Origin: an uncultured Lachnospiraceae bacterium
GTDB lineage: Bacteria; Bacillota; Clostridia; Lachnospirales; Lachnospiraceae
Assembly (NCBI GenBank): GCA_948794795.1
Contig: CAQGLR010000022.1
Location: 1-57,558, forward strand
Length of the DNA stretch: 57,558 bases
Reading direction: 5' to 3'
Below are positions 16,780 to 25,011 of this stretch, one piece after another; position 1 is the first letter of the stretch; each line of letters begins with the position of its first letter. The notes beneath the pieces are model-generated. The model was not told where the DNA came from. It made no database searches and saw only the letters and a list, made by a program, of their open reading frames with translations. A program made the translations under genes and the position numbers.

Positions 16780-17073
16780 TCATACCATAAAACTAGCTGC
16801 CATTCCAAAAACAAATAACAGAACATAAAACAATACTATTACAACGACTGAAATCAACGCTCCGATTCCTGCCTTCTTTGCTGTATCTGGCTTTTGATCT
16901 TTCCAGACAAGGAACAGAATTAATCCCACAAGCGGAATGCAACACCCTAAAACTGCCCATCCTATACTCCCACTGTCAGTAACATCCTGTACTTTTCCCT
17001 GAGCCATTCCACAGTGTGGGCAGATAACAGCCGCATTATCAATTTCTTTTCCACAATTTCCACAATATTTCAT
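16780..17073 (-). CDS. Zinc-ribbon membrane protein
   Basis: The 97-residue protein begins MKYCGNCGKEI, with a second ICPHCG pair, a four-cysteine zinc ribbon at residues 4-23. Two transmembrane segments follow (SIGWAVLGCCIPLVGLILFL; AGIGALISVVVIVLFYVLLF). ATG at 17073 is chosen for the AGAGGAG motif upstream; an extension of 16 residues is open but unsupported. Small zinc-ribbon membrane proteins of this form are common in Firmicutes and have no agreed role. It is the first gene of an operon with DUF2085. Confidence 0.85.
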   Translation of the reverse strand: MKYCGNCGKEIDNAAVICPHCGMAQGKVQDVTDSGSIGWAVLGCCIPLVGLILFLVWKDQKPDTAKKAGIGALISVVVIVLFYVLLFVFGMAASFMV

Positions 17074-17456
17074 AATTTTTAAACTCCTCTCTCTTTTGCA
17101 ATCAAAAAATATGTACACCAAACTAAGACATACTTCTTGCCAAATAAATTAAATTGTACTAAAACTAATAACTAACATTTATTATTATTTCTATAATAAG
17201 TGTGAAGCCTCTATCTGAAAATTTACCATTTGCTCCTGTAAATAATATTAATGTGCAGTATAATTACATTGTTGTAATGTATCAATTAAATAATATATTG
17301 GTATTAATTTTTTCTTTTAGTCATCTAAAAATATTTACAAAATATATTAACTTCTTTTTTTTGAAATTGGATATAAAATACAACAAATTAACCTTATTGA
17401 TAATATATAATCTATTTTCATTTTATGTATTTTTAACAGTTTTTAATATTTAATAT
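17074..17456. other. AT-rich stretch without convincing genes
   Basis: An 83-codon plus-strand frame at 17202-17453 is open, but it has no ribosome binding site and reads as random hydrophobic residues typical of AT-rich DNA. No repeat or RNA is evident. The position suggests decayed intergenic DNA next to the duplicated remnants that follow. Confidence 0.45.
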
Positions 17457-17655
17457 TCCATACCCCATAAATATCTTATTTGCATGTGTGATTTTTCCTA
17501 TTGTTAAATAAACTAATACAATTTATATGATTGCTAAAAACATAAATATTTCCTACTTTGATTTTCATTTATGTCATATTCCAGACAATTAAATAATATC
17601 ATTTTACAATGACATATATTGTCCTTTTGCTAAAAAATATAATAAATTTTTAAGA
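17457..17655 (-). pseudogene. Degenerate copy of the small membrane protein gene at 18546
   Basis: The sequence matches 18642-18840 almost end to end (for example CCATACCCCATAAATATC then TTATTTGCATGTGT), covering the N-terminal two thirds of the 62-residue gene and its upstream region. The ribosome binding site and reading frame are damaged by substitutions and small indels. It is therefore a duplicated, decayed copy rather than a gene. Confidence 0.75.
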
Positions 17656-17661
17656 ATAATA

Positions 17662-17750
17662 ATCCAAACGGGAGTGTGCTGCTGGTGGTAGATATTTGGA
17701 ATTGCTATAGCCAGGATATTTATGTATTTAAAAAATGGGGGAATTTAAAA
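17662..17750 (-). repeat. Half copy of the palindromic repeat element
   Basis: In reverse orientation this matches the left half of the element at 1-265: CCAAACGGGAGTGTGCTGC matches the complement of the GCAGCACGCTCCCGCTTGG block, then TTTGGAATTGC and a terminal AAAATGGGGGAATTTAAAA. The other half is missing. It abuts the integrase remnant. Confidence 0.65.
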
Positions 17751-17751
17751 T

Positions 17752-17942
17752 TGCAAAAAACTGTAGAAATTAATATTGGTTATTAATATATAATATACAA
17801 GTTTTTCATTGTTTTTTCTTTATTTGTCTTATTAACCGTCAGGATAATAGTTATAAAAAGGAAGTATTCATTGTACCAAGAAGAGGTGAAAATATTTATA
17901 AAAGAAAAGATGGACGCTGGGAGGGGCATTATATTAAATGTA
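17752..17942 (+). pseudogene. Remnant of the integrase upstream region and 5' end
   Basis: This stretch is nearly identical to 19868-20058. It keeps the leader (GGTTATTAATATATAATATA, ATTAACCGTCAGGATAATAG) and about 20 codons of the integrase N-terminus (RRGENIYKRKDGRWEG). The start ATG has become GTA, the ribosome binding site is weakened to AGGAAG, and homology stops after about 70 coding bases. It is the scar of an earlier copy of the same recombinase module. Confidence 0.8.
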
Positions 17943-17964
17943 TTAATGGTACATCTTTTCCCTT

Positions 17965-17999
17965 AACAGGCCACTCATTAATTTTGTGACCTGTTTTTT
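17965..17999 (+). terminator. Terminator after the integrase remnant
   Basis: AACAGGCCAC and GTGACCTGTT form a stem with one mismatch, followed by a T-run (TTTTTT). It would stop plus-strand transcription entering from the remnant. Confidence 0.6.
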
Positions 18000-18059
18000 G
18001 GTATGATAGGTATGTTAGTGGGGGTTCTCAGGCGGATTCATAAGCTGTATTAACAACGT

Positions 18060-18227
18060 TTAACATTTAACCCATTTAGGTTTATGTCCAAAATTACCAC
18101 CAGTTGGATTTTTAGGACATCGGCCAGACATTACTGGATTATGTCCAGGATAATTACCATCAGTATTAGTACTTGATCTCCCTATGCTTCCACATAATGT
18201 GCATTTTGGTTTCCATTTAATTGACAT
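18060..18227 (-). CDS. Small cysteine-containing protein
   Basis: The 55-residue product begins MSIKWKPKCTLCGSIG and ends HKPKWVKC. The CxxC near the start, a Cys in the middle (GRCPKN) and the terminal Cys could bind one zinc ion. ATG at 18227 has AAGGAGG at proper spacing, which decides this start over a longer frame. It is basic and rich in Gly, Pro and Asn. The family is not recognised. It lies alone within the decayed region. Confidence 0.6.
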   Translation of the reverse strand: MSIKWKPKCTLCGSIGRSSTNTDGNYPGHNPVMSGRCPKNPTGGNFGHKPKWVKC

Positions 18228-18429
18228 AAATAACTTCCTCCTTTCTTTTTTATATACGCCTGGATTCTCCAACTTATATTTTTCAAGGCTTTCAAAATTT
18301 GATCTATAGAATTTCCTCACTTTTTACGAAAAATATGAATTCCAAACCACTATTTTCTGATAAAAGAATCCAAGGTGCAATTTTTTTATTAAGGCTTTTA
18401 CATCTTTTTACCATAATTAGGACAAAGTC

Positions 18430-18447
18430 AGGTATCGTCTGATACCT
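18430..18447. other. Perfect 7-bp hairpin in the gene-free stretch 18228-18545
   Basis: AGGTATC and GATACCT flank a GTCT loop. A short T-run (ATTTTTT) starts about 10 bases later. It might be a terminator remnant or an operator for the small gene at 18060. Nothing else is evident in 18228-18545. Confidence 0.4.
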
Positions 18448-18545
18448 ATTTGTTACATTTTTTGAAAAATATATTTTACATCTTCTTTGATAAAATATTG
18501 ATTAATCTAACACAAATATGTTGATGTACAAATATCTTGTCAATC

Positions 18546-18734
18546 CTAAATATCAAAGATACTCCGTATAATTGCAACTGGTATTAAAGCCCATCCAAAT
18601 ATGAACCCCCAAATCAATCTCTCAAAGAAAAGCTCACCTATTCCATACCCCATAAATATCTTATTTGCATGTGTCGTTTTTCCTGTTGACCAATAGCCTA
18701 ATACAATGTATATTACTGCTAAAACCATAAACAT
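18546..18734 (-). CDS. Small two-helix membrane protein
   Basis: This 62-residue protein has two hydrophobic segments (residues 2-15 MVLAVIYIVLGYW; 38-57 RLIWGFIFGWALIPVAIIRS) joined by a polar loop. GGGAGG lies close before the ATG. A decayed duplicate of this gene and its upstream region lies at 17457-17655, showing that the segment has been copied. The upstream region holds the palindrome at 18795-18809. Function is unknown; it might belong to the mobile module that carries the integrase. Confidence 0.6.
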   Translation of the reverse strand: MFMVLAVIYIVLGYWSTGKTTHANKIFMGYGIGELFFERLIWGFIFGWALIPVAIIRSIFDI

Positions 18735-18794
18735 TTCCTCCCTTGATTTTAGTTTATGTCATATTTCAGCCAATTAAATATTATCATTTTACAG

Positions 18795-18809
18795 TGACAT
18801 ATAATGTCA
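18795..18809. promoter_or_regulatory. Possible operator palindrome TGACAT-ATA-ATGTCA
   Basis: Perfect 6-base arms around a 3-base centre lie about 60 bases upstream of the small membrane protein start. Related TATGTCATA and TGACATA words occur at 18754 and in the partly conserved duplicate near 17614. Binding by any regulator is inference. Confidence 0.35.
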
Positions 18810-18842
18810 TTTTGTTGAAAAATAAATACAAATTTTAAATAG

Positions 18843-19360
18843 ATGTGGGTTTCTATAGTTACAGAGGTATTTAGAATTTGTTGGTATGGGTGCTCTGGCT
18901 GGATTTCAACTGCTTATGTTATTATCACACTAATTACGCTAACTGTTTATATTATTATAATTTTTTTAAGCTTATTTTTGGATTTCAATAAATTATTTAA
19001 TACATCAGAGAATATTAAACCTGTATTCTTTATACTTCTGACAGTTTAATTATTACGCGTTTGTATGGTGCGTCATTGGTTACACCTTACAATACTGTTT
19101 ATAAGGTATATGGGTTAGCCAATTCAATTTTTTCAACTATGCTATCATCCTTTCTAAATGGTATAGGTGATGTTAATGTTCAAATGTATGCCAATGTGAT
19201 TGCAGTGGTAATAAACATTCCAGTGTCAGTATTCTTAGCAGTTACATGTAATCTTAAAACTGCTGGTATTTGTTTAGGTACAGTAGTTTCATTGTTTATT
19301 AATATTATACTGGCAATACAGATTAGACGGATTTTTAAGAGGCTTAAAAATAATAAGTAA
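18843..19360 (+). pseudogene. Polysaccharide flippase (Wzx-like) C-terminal fragment, frameshifted
   Basis: Two plus-strand frames together resemble the last transmembrane part of an O-antigen/polysaccharide flippase. The first ends with NTSENIKPVFFILLTV at a TAA (19047-19049); the second, in another frame, reads YGASLVTPYNTVYKVYGLAN, then NGIGDVNVQMYANVIAVVIN and a basic end. The N-terminal two thirds of a normal flippase of about 450 residues are missing, and a frameshift plus stop separates the parts. No glycosyltransferase genes are nearby. It is a remnant of a surface polysaccharide locus. Confidence 0.6.
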
Positions 19361-19769
19361 ACAAATGATTTACTCTATTTTAAAGAAATATAAAAACTTA
19401 TTACAAACATATTAGTCTTATACAACCAGGTTTATTGTATGGTGAAACTATTACCAGAGGTATAAGCGTTTAACCGGATGCTCAGGGGAGGTTGCGTTTG
19501 TGGCTAAAGGATTTAATTAAAGTCTAAATATGAGAAGAGAAAAAAGTAAAAGCTGTTCTATAATATAACATTAATTCTAAACATAAAAACAGGACTAAAT
19601 AGCATTTTTATTAATTGTTATTTAGTCATGCTTTTTTAGTTCTGCACATGTTTCATCTATTCATCTGTTTTATTATATATTTCTGTAGTTATATCTAATT
19701 ATACAAATTGAAATTCTGGTATATATAAAATTTATAGTTATAAAACATTGTAAAAATAACTTAAATTTA
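19361..19769. other. Gene-free stretch before the recombination site
   Basis: No gene is seen. The stretch contains only the terminator copy at 19590-19637 and AT-rich DNA leading to the inverted recombination site. Confidence 0.5.
19590..19637 (+). terminator. Diverged copy of the island terminator
   Basis: The leading AAAAACAGGACTAAAT matches the terminator at 15906. Here GACTAAATA pairs with TATTTAGTC and a TTTTTT run follows at 19632. The stem is less perfect. Its presence suggests that an island-like unit once ended here as well. Confidence 0.55.
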
Positions 19770-19796
19770 TTTCGTAGAGTGCCATAGTCTGCGAAA
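19770..19796. repeat. Left 27-bp recombination-type site, inverted with respect to 21185
   Basis: The site has 9-base arms TTTCGTAGA and TCTGCGAAA around the centre GTGCCATAG. Its reverse complement matches the right-hand site at 25 of 27 positions, including most of the asymmetric centre. The shape (two inverted arms and a short spacer) is that of a tyrosine-recombinase core site, and the recombinase gene lies between the two copies. Confidence 0.75.
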
Positions 19797-19988
19797 GCAT
19801 TTTAATAGCAAAATCTTTACTATTAACAGTAACACTATACACCTTGCCGCATAATTTGTCAATATATTGCAAAAAACTGTAAAAAATCATGTTGGTTATT
19901 AATATATAATATATAAGTTTTCCATTATTTTTTCTTTATCTGTCTTATTAACCGTCAGGATAATAGTCATAAAAGGGAGGTATTACTT

Positions 19989-21134
19989 ATGCCAAGAAGA
20001 GGTGAAAATATTTATAAAAGAAAAGATGGGCGCTGGGAGGGGCGTTATATTAAAGGACATATTAATAAGAAAATAAAATATGGTTATGTTTATGCCAGGA
20101 CATATAAAGAAGTTAAAGAAAAATTGTGTAAAATTTCTAATATTATTCCAGATAAAGAAATTCCAGCTTTACCAGCATTAAAATTACAATCATGTACAAC
20201 TTTTGAAACGGTTGCCTTATCATGGCTTAGTTCATTAAAACCACAATTAAAAGAGTCAAGTATTGTTAAGTATACCAATGTACTGGCAGTTAATCTCTTT
20301 CCTTACTTTGGAAGTTGTAATATTGAATCTGTTACAAGGGAAGATGTTATCAGTTTTAGTAATAAATTGCTGTTTTCTGGTGGGAAAAAGGGTACAGGTC
20401 TGTCACCTAAGACTGTAAACAGTATTATTTCAGTGTTAAAAGGTATATTTATTTATGCATCCCAGCATGAAAAACTTGCTGTCGCTGATATAAGCAGGAT
20501 TTCTATTAAGCAGCCACAGAAAGCAATGCGTATTTTAAGTATTGCAGAACAGCAAAAACTTAGTATGTTTTTATGTGATAATTTAACACTAATAAACCTG
20601 GGGATATTAGTATGTTTATATACTGGAATACGTATTGGTGAAATATGTGCATTAAAATGGCAGGATATTTCATTTGATGAAAAATATTTATATGTGGATA
20701 AAACAATGCAAAGAATACAAAACCAAGGAAACAGTATAAACAAAACATCAATTCTTATTTCAGAACCAAAAAGCGGATGTTCAATTAGAAGGATTCCGTT
20801 GCCAGATAATATTTTCAAACTGGTTCTTTCTGCCAGGTGTCCAGGCAATACGTATTTTCTTACAGGACAAGCTGGTACATTTGTAGAACCGAGGTCATTA
20901 CAAAACCATTTTAAATCAGCTATCAGGGCATGTAATATTAAAGATGCTAATTTCCATGCATTGCGCCATACATTTGCAACACGTTGTATTGAATTAGGAT
21001 TTGATGTAAAAAGCCTGAGTGAAATACTGGGACATGCCAGTGTAAATATAACATTAAACCGTTATGTGCATCCATCAATGGAACTGAAACAGAAAAACAT
21101 GAATATGTTATCAGAATTATTAACCGTCAAATAG
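19989..21134 (+). CDS. Tyrosine-type site-specific recombinase (phage integrase family)
   Basis: This 381-residue recombinase has an N-terminal arm-binding segment (RRGENIYKRKDGRWEGRYI), a core-binding SAM-like domain (residues about 70-165) and the catalytic domain. The catalytic residues are visible: Arg in YTGIRIGEICALKW, Lys in the beta-hairpin (SEPKSG), HALRHTFATR, LGHASVNITLNRY with His and the nucleophilic Tyr. GGGAGG precedes the ATG by 8 bases. The gene is bracketed by 27-bp inverted sites (19770 and 21185), so it probably inverts its own segment. A TTATTAACCGTCA word occurs before the gene and at its last codons. The start is duplicated as a remnant at 17752-17942. Confidence 0.95.
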   Translation: MPRRGENIYKRKDGRWEGRYIKGHINKKIKYGYVYARTYKEVKEKLCKISNIIPDKEIPALPALKLQSCTTFETVALSWLSSLKPQLKESSIVKYTNVLAVNLFPYFGSCNIESVTREDVISFSNKLLFSGGKKGTGLSPKTVNSIISVLKGIFIYASQHEKLAVADISRISIKQPQKAMRILSIAEQQKLSMFLCDNLTLINLGILVCLYTGIRIGEICALKWQDISFDEKYLYVDKTMQRIQNQGNSINKTSILISEPKSGCSIRRIPLPDNIFKLVLSARCPGNTYFLTGQAGTFVEPRSLQNHFKSAIRACNIKDANFHALRHTFATRCIELGFDVKSLSEILGHASVNITLNRYVHPSMELKQKNMNMLSELLTVK

Positions 21135-21184
21135 CCCGTCAATAATATAGTATTTTCTTATTTTTAAAGAGAAAAATATATTAT

Positions 21185-21211
21185 TTTCGCAGATTATGGC
21201 ACTCTGCGAAA
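21185..21211. repeat. Right 27-bp recombination-type site
   Basis: TTTCGCAGA, centre TTATGGCAC, TCTGCGAAA. It is the inverted partner of 19770-19796 and lies 200 bases before the first large surface protein. The arms form a perfect 9-bp palindrome. Just beyond it ATACCA and TGGTAT (21217-21237) form another weaker palindrome whose 9-base centre TATAGTGCC resembles this one. Confidence 0.75.
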
Positions 21212-21411
21212 AATTATACCATATAGTGCCTGGTATTAATTATATAATAATACATATGTTATATATTCTATGATATTTATTACAATAATATAGAATATTA
21301 GTATTATATTTATTCCCATATCTAATAAAATATTACAAAAAACAAGGGAAAACAGATAATACAATAATTATATTGTAATTGGCAATAAGATTAAAGAGGG
21401 GAGAATTTTCA
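21212..21411 (+). promoter_or_regulatory. Upstream region of the surface protein pair
   Basis: This AT-rich 200-bp region lies between the recombination site and the first adhesin-like gene. It includes many TATAAT-like words, so no single promoter can be fixed. No strong terminator separates it from the integrase apart from an AT-only imperfect hairpin at about 21144-21184. A promoter inside the invertible segment could therefore read into the surface genes in one orientation. Confidence 0.35.
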
Positions 21412-24400
21412 ATGAGAATAGGAAAACGTATTATTTCTATAATTATGGTTGCATGCATTATAGTCACAACAGTATCCATGGATATCCCATTAGCAGCATA
21501 TGCAGCAGAAACAGGGAAGCCAGAAGAACTTATAGCTCCAAATGGGGCTATGGCTTTATCAGGGGATGAAAATAACATTTCTATTTCTGGAGTAACAATA
21601 GCCAGTACATATTATAGTGCATATGGGGATTATCCAAAGCATCCTATGTATATAGAATATACAACAACAGATACATTAACCGATGAACAGCGTAGTTATG
21701 TGAAACTGGAAGTTACTAAGGAAGACGGCATAACATATGTATGTACACAGGCAAGTGAGATAAGCCATAATAGTTTTTCTATTATAGATTGTATTAATGT
21801 TGAAAATGGTAATACTTATAATCTTATATTTACAATTACATATAATAAACCTGGCGAAGAGAAAGAACTCTGGGCTGGAACCAGGACAGTATCTTTTGAA
21901 GAGAAAAAAGAATGGGCTTCATGTAATTATTTTCCAACAGGAAAAGAATATGGTGGTTGTGAATTATATATTCCAAAAGATAAAATTACTAGTTCTTATA
22001 TAGCAGAAGTGGATGAAGTTTACCTGTTTGATAAAGATGGAAATATAGCAGCAAAAAGTATACATACTATGCAGTTATCAGAAATAAATTATGTTGCTGG
22101 CTCAGAAGACCCAAGATACAGGGGTGTTTTTTCAAATACACCAACATTTATTGAAGATATGGATATGTATAGGGGTATTTGTTCTTTTTACAATACAAGG
22201 AAATTAGAAGAAGATGAGAAATTATATGTTGGATACAGCCTTGATGGAACAATATATAAACTGGAAGATATAGTACTTACTGTGACAAGCAAGCCATGTA
22301 TTACATCAATTTCATATTTTCCAGAAGATTTTTATGGAAATACTTATGATTATATTGGAACAAGTGATATATATGCAGGAGCAGATAATGCCAGTGTTAT
22401 AGATTTATCAGCTTATAACACTGATTTTAGTAAACTTTCATTTGAATTACAGGATAAAAATACAAAAGAAACAGCAGGTATATCTAAAGACTATGTGCAG
22501 TTAAGCAGGGATTATGCATTGTATAATATACAATGGAAAGATGGACAACAGCCAAAAGGATTGTCTTCATATAATGTGATATATAAATATAATGGAAGCG
22601 GGACAGGTTTTGTTACTGAAAGAAGGGCACTTTATTGTTATACCAGTGATAAATCTGAAAATATAATATGGAATCCTATGGAAGATTCAATCGAATATTA
22701 TAATAAGGATATTCCCTCTGGTTCTTTAGTTTCTTACGAAGTTAAGAATAGTAATAGTGCTACAGCAGTTACTTATGTATCAGGAGAATGCACTGTAAAT
22801 AACAGCCATCTTATAACTGTACCATTACAAGAAATATCTGCAGCCATTGGAACCTGTTACCTGACAGTTATATATACAGATAATGAAGGTAATGTAAAAA
22901 CAGCAGAGCCAAGGTCTTTATGGGTTGATACTGCCAAAATGGAAGCATTTATTTATAGCTGTTATCTTACAAAACAAACTTACTTTTCTGGAAATGGAGA
23001 TATAGAGTTTTCTATAGCAATACATTGTAAAGATAAAAGCAAACTTCCAGATAAATGTATTGCATCTGTTAATTCTGATAGTGTTAGTGGAAGTAAAATA
23101 GCTGAAACAGAATTAATATTGGAAAATGAAAATGGCAGACTGGTATATAAAGGAACTTGTACAGGGTTAGATGCAGGAAGATATAATTTATCATTGACAC
23201 CTGATGGAAAAAATCATTTCTCTTTTATGTTTTTTGTTTTGGATAGTAACAGGCTGTACTTAAATTACCAAAGTAATAACTTAGATTTTGGAAAAATATC
23301 AATATATTTTGATTCGGCAGAAACAGCAGAATGGTACTGTGGTGAAGATAATTCTAAAATCCAGGATAGCCTGAAAGTAAAAATTCTGGATGTACATGAA
23401 AATGAAATAGGAATCTATACACAGAAAGATTTTATTATTACAGGTAAAAGTTTTTACAGGGATATACAATTTACAGAAAATGTAATAAAACAACTTTCAG
23501 GTATTAATTATTGTTATGTGTATCTTTATTACGGAGATGGAAGTGAAGAAGATACAATTGCACTTTGCTTATTTGACCCTGGCAGTAATTACAATAATGA
23601 TTTTTATGATAAAGAATTATTATATATAAATGGAGTTTATGTAAGTGGGGATAACGATAATTGGTCAAGGTTTAGAATTTCAGGCGGTAATATTTGGACA
23701 GACTGGGGGATTATGGGAGAACAGCATTATTTATATGGAAAGTGTAATTCCATATCTGGGATAGAAAGTGCATTCCCGGCTGTAATAACAATAACAGACT
23801 GGTACAGTATGGAAGTAATAAAAAAAATTACTATAAATGAACCAGGACATATTTTTACAGAATCTGAACTGGAAGGTTTATCACCAACAAAACTGTATGA
23901 TTGTTATTTATCGGGAGCAGATGGTTCTGCAGATGAATACCTTTGTTATCTTGGAGAATATGATATAGTGCCAGATGATAAAGAAGAGGAAAACAACCCT
24001 GGTACAGGGGATAAAAATGAAGAAGATAATAACGACGGTGAAGATAATAAGACAGATGAAGAAGATAAGACAGATGGTGATAAATCAGATACAGATAATG
24101 AAGATAAGACAGACAATGAAGACAAAACAGATGAAGATACTGGAAATAATAATCCAGAAATTCCAGAAACCGAACCAACTAAAACACCAAATACCTGGTA
24201 TGGATGGGTTGGTACTCCAGAAGGAAGTTCTTCTGCAGGACCAACAATAAAACCAGAAGAAACACCACAGCCATCACAGACACCAGAACCTAGTCCTTCA
24301 CCAGTACCAACCACAAAAGCAACAATAAAGCCAGAGGTTACTGTTACACCAAAGAATACAGCAGAACCAATGCCAACTGTACAGCCAGAAGCAAGTGCTC

Positions 24401-24984
24401 CGCCACTGGATAACAAAGAACCAGATAAGACAGACAATTCAAAATGGAACACTGTAAATTCTATAAATAAATGGGAACTGTCATTAAAAAAGAAAAAGCT
24501 TAAATTAAAAAAAGGACAGAAAGCAAAAATAAGGATTACTTCAGAATTAAATACAAAAGTAGTATACAAATCTTTAAAACCGTCGGTTGCAACTGTTAAT
24601 AAAAATGGTATTGTTACTGCGAAAAAAGCTGGAAAAGCAGTTATTACAGTAAAAGCGAATGGAAAAGTATGCAAAGTAACTGTAACAGTTACCATAAAAG
24701 AAGCAGTAAAGGAAAATATTAAAATTCCAGCAGGTGCTTCTGTAGTTAAACTAAATAAAGATTTTAAACTTGCTAAAACAAAAGCAACTATTAAAAAGGG
24801 TAAAAAACTGGTAATACAAAAAGCAGCTGGAATTTCGGGAAAAGTAACATTTACATCACTAGATAAAAAAATTGCAAGTGTTTCAGTTAACGGGGTAATT
24901 AAAGCAAAGAAAAAAGGCAAAACAACAATTCTTATAAAGAAAGGCAATAAGACAATAAAACTCAAAATTACAGTAAAGAAGTAA
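21412..24984 (+). CDS. Large secreted surface protein with acidic/Pro stalk and Lys-rich Big-like C-terminus (A)
   Basis: The 1190-residue protein starts with a signal peptide (MRIGKRIISIIMVACIIVTT, cleavage likely after AYAA). Residues 45-850 are beta-rich, without a family I can name. Residues about 855-920 are a very acidic repeat (EDNKTDEEDKTDGDK), then a Pro/Thr/Glu stalk to 1010. The end (1018-1190) is two Lys-rich Ig-like units with the Big_2 signature PSVATVNKNGIVTAKKAGKA. There is no LPXTG motif, so attachment may be through the basic C-terminus. ATG at 21412 has AGGGGAG upstream. The next gene is a paralogue. A role as adhesin is inference. Confidence 0.85.
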   Translation: MRIGKRIISIIMVACIIVTTVSMDIPLAAYAAETGKPEELIAPNGAMALSGDENNISISGVTIASTYYSAYGDYPKHPMYIEYTTTDTLTDEQRSYVKLEVTKEDGITYVCTQASEISHNSFSIIDCINVENGNTYNLIFTITYNKPGEEKELWAGTRTVSFEEKKEWASCNYFPTGKEYGGCELYIPKDKITSSYIAEVDEVYLFDKDGNIAAKSIHTMQLSEINYVAGSEDPRYRGVFSNTPTFIEDMDMYRGICSFYNTRKLEEDEKLYVGYSLDGTIYKLEDIVLTVTSKPCITSISYFPEDFYGNTYDYIGTSDIYAGADNASVIDLSAYNTDFSKLSFELQDKNTKETAGISKDYVQLSRDYALYNIQWKDGQQPKGLSSYNVIYKYNGSGTGFVTERRALYCYTSDKSENIIWNPMEDSIEYYNKDIPSGSLVSYEVKNSNSATAVTYVSGECTVNNSHLITVPLQEISAAIGTCYLTVIYTDNEGNVKTAEPRSLWVDTAKMEAFIYSCYLTKQTYFSGNGDIEFSIAIHCKDKSKLPDKCIASVNSDSVSGSKIAETELILENENGRLVYKGTCTGLDAGRYNLSLTPDGKNHFSFMFFVLDSNRLYLNYQSNNLDFGKISIYFDSAETAEWYCGEDNSKIQDSLKVKILDVHENEIGIYTQKDFIITGKSFYRDIQFTENVIKQLSGINYCYVYLYYGDGSEEDTIALCLFDPGSNYNNDFYDKELLYINGVYVSGDNDNWSRFRISGGNIWTDWGIMGEQHYLYGKCNSISGIESAFPAVITITDWYSMEVIKKITINEPGHIFTESELEGLSPTKLYDCYLSGADGSADEYLCYLGEYDIVPDDKEEENNPGTGDKNEEDNNDGEDNKTDEEDKTDGDKSDTDNEDKTDNEDKTDEDTGNNNPEIPETEPTKTPNTWYGWVGTPEGSSSAGPTIKPEETPQPSQTPEPSPSPVPTTKATIKPEVTVTPKNTAEPMPTVQPEASAPPLDNKEPDKTDNSKWNTVNSINKWELSLKKKKLKLKKGQKAKIRITSELNTKVVYKSLKPSVATVNKNGIVTAKKAGKAVITVKANGKVCKVTVTVTIKEAVKENIKIPAGASVVKLNKDFKLAKTKATIKKGKKLVIQKAAGISGKVTFTSLDKKIASVSVNGVIKAKKKGKTTILIKKGNKTIKLKITVKK

Positions 24985-25011
24985 AAGATAATGCAAGAGG
25001 GGGATATTTTT

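Noticed and set aside
17202..17453. Plus-strand 83-codon frame in AT-rich DNA
   Set aside because: There is no ribosome binding site, the composition is random and hydrophobic, and it is not related to neighbours.
19770..21211. Reading the inverted 27-bp sites as attL and attR of an integrated element
   Set aside because: Attachment sites of an integrated element are direct repeats; these are inverted, which fits inversion better. Not fully excluded.
24000..24140. Tandem DNA repeat in the acidic stalk as a possible slipped-strand switch
   Set aside because: The AGATAAGACAG-type units are imperfect and lengths are multiples of three, so slippage would change length but not frame; no clear homopolymer tract is present.
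23946..24965. Long minus-strand open frame opposite the acidic/Pro stalk and tail of surface protein A
   Set aside because: It is the complement of low-complexity Asp/Lys/Pro codons, has no ribosome binding site, and reads as hydrophobic Ser/Val/Phe repeats. The plus-strand gene has a signal peptide and a paralogue.
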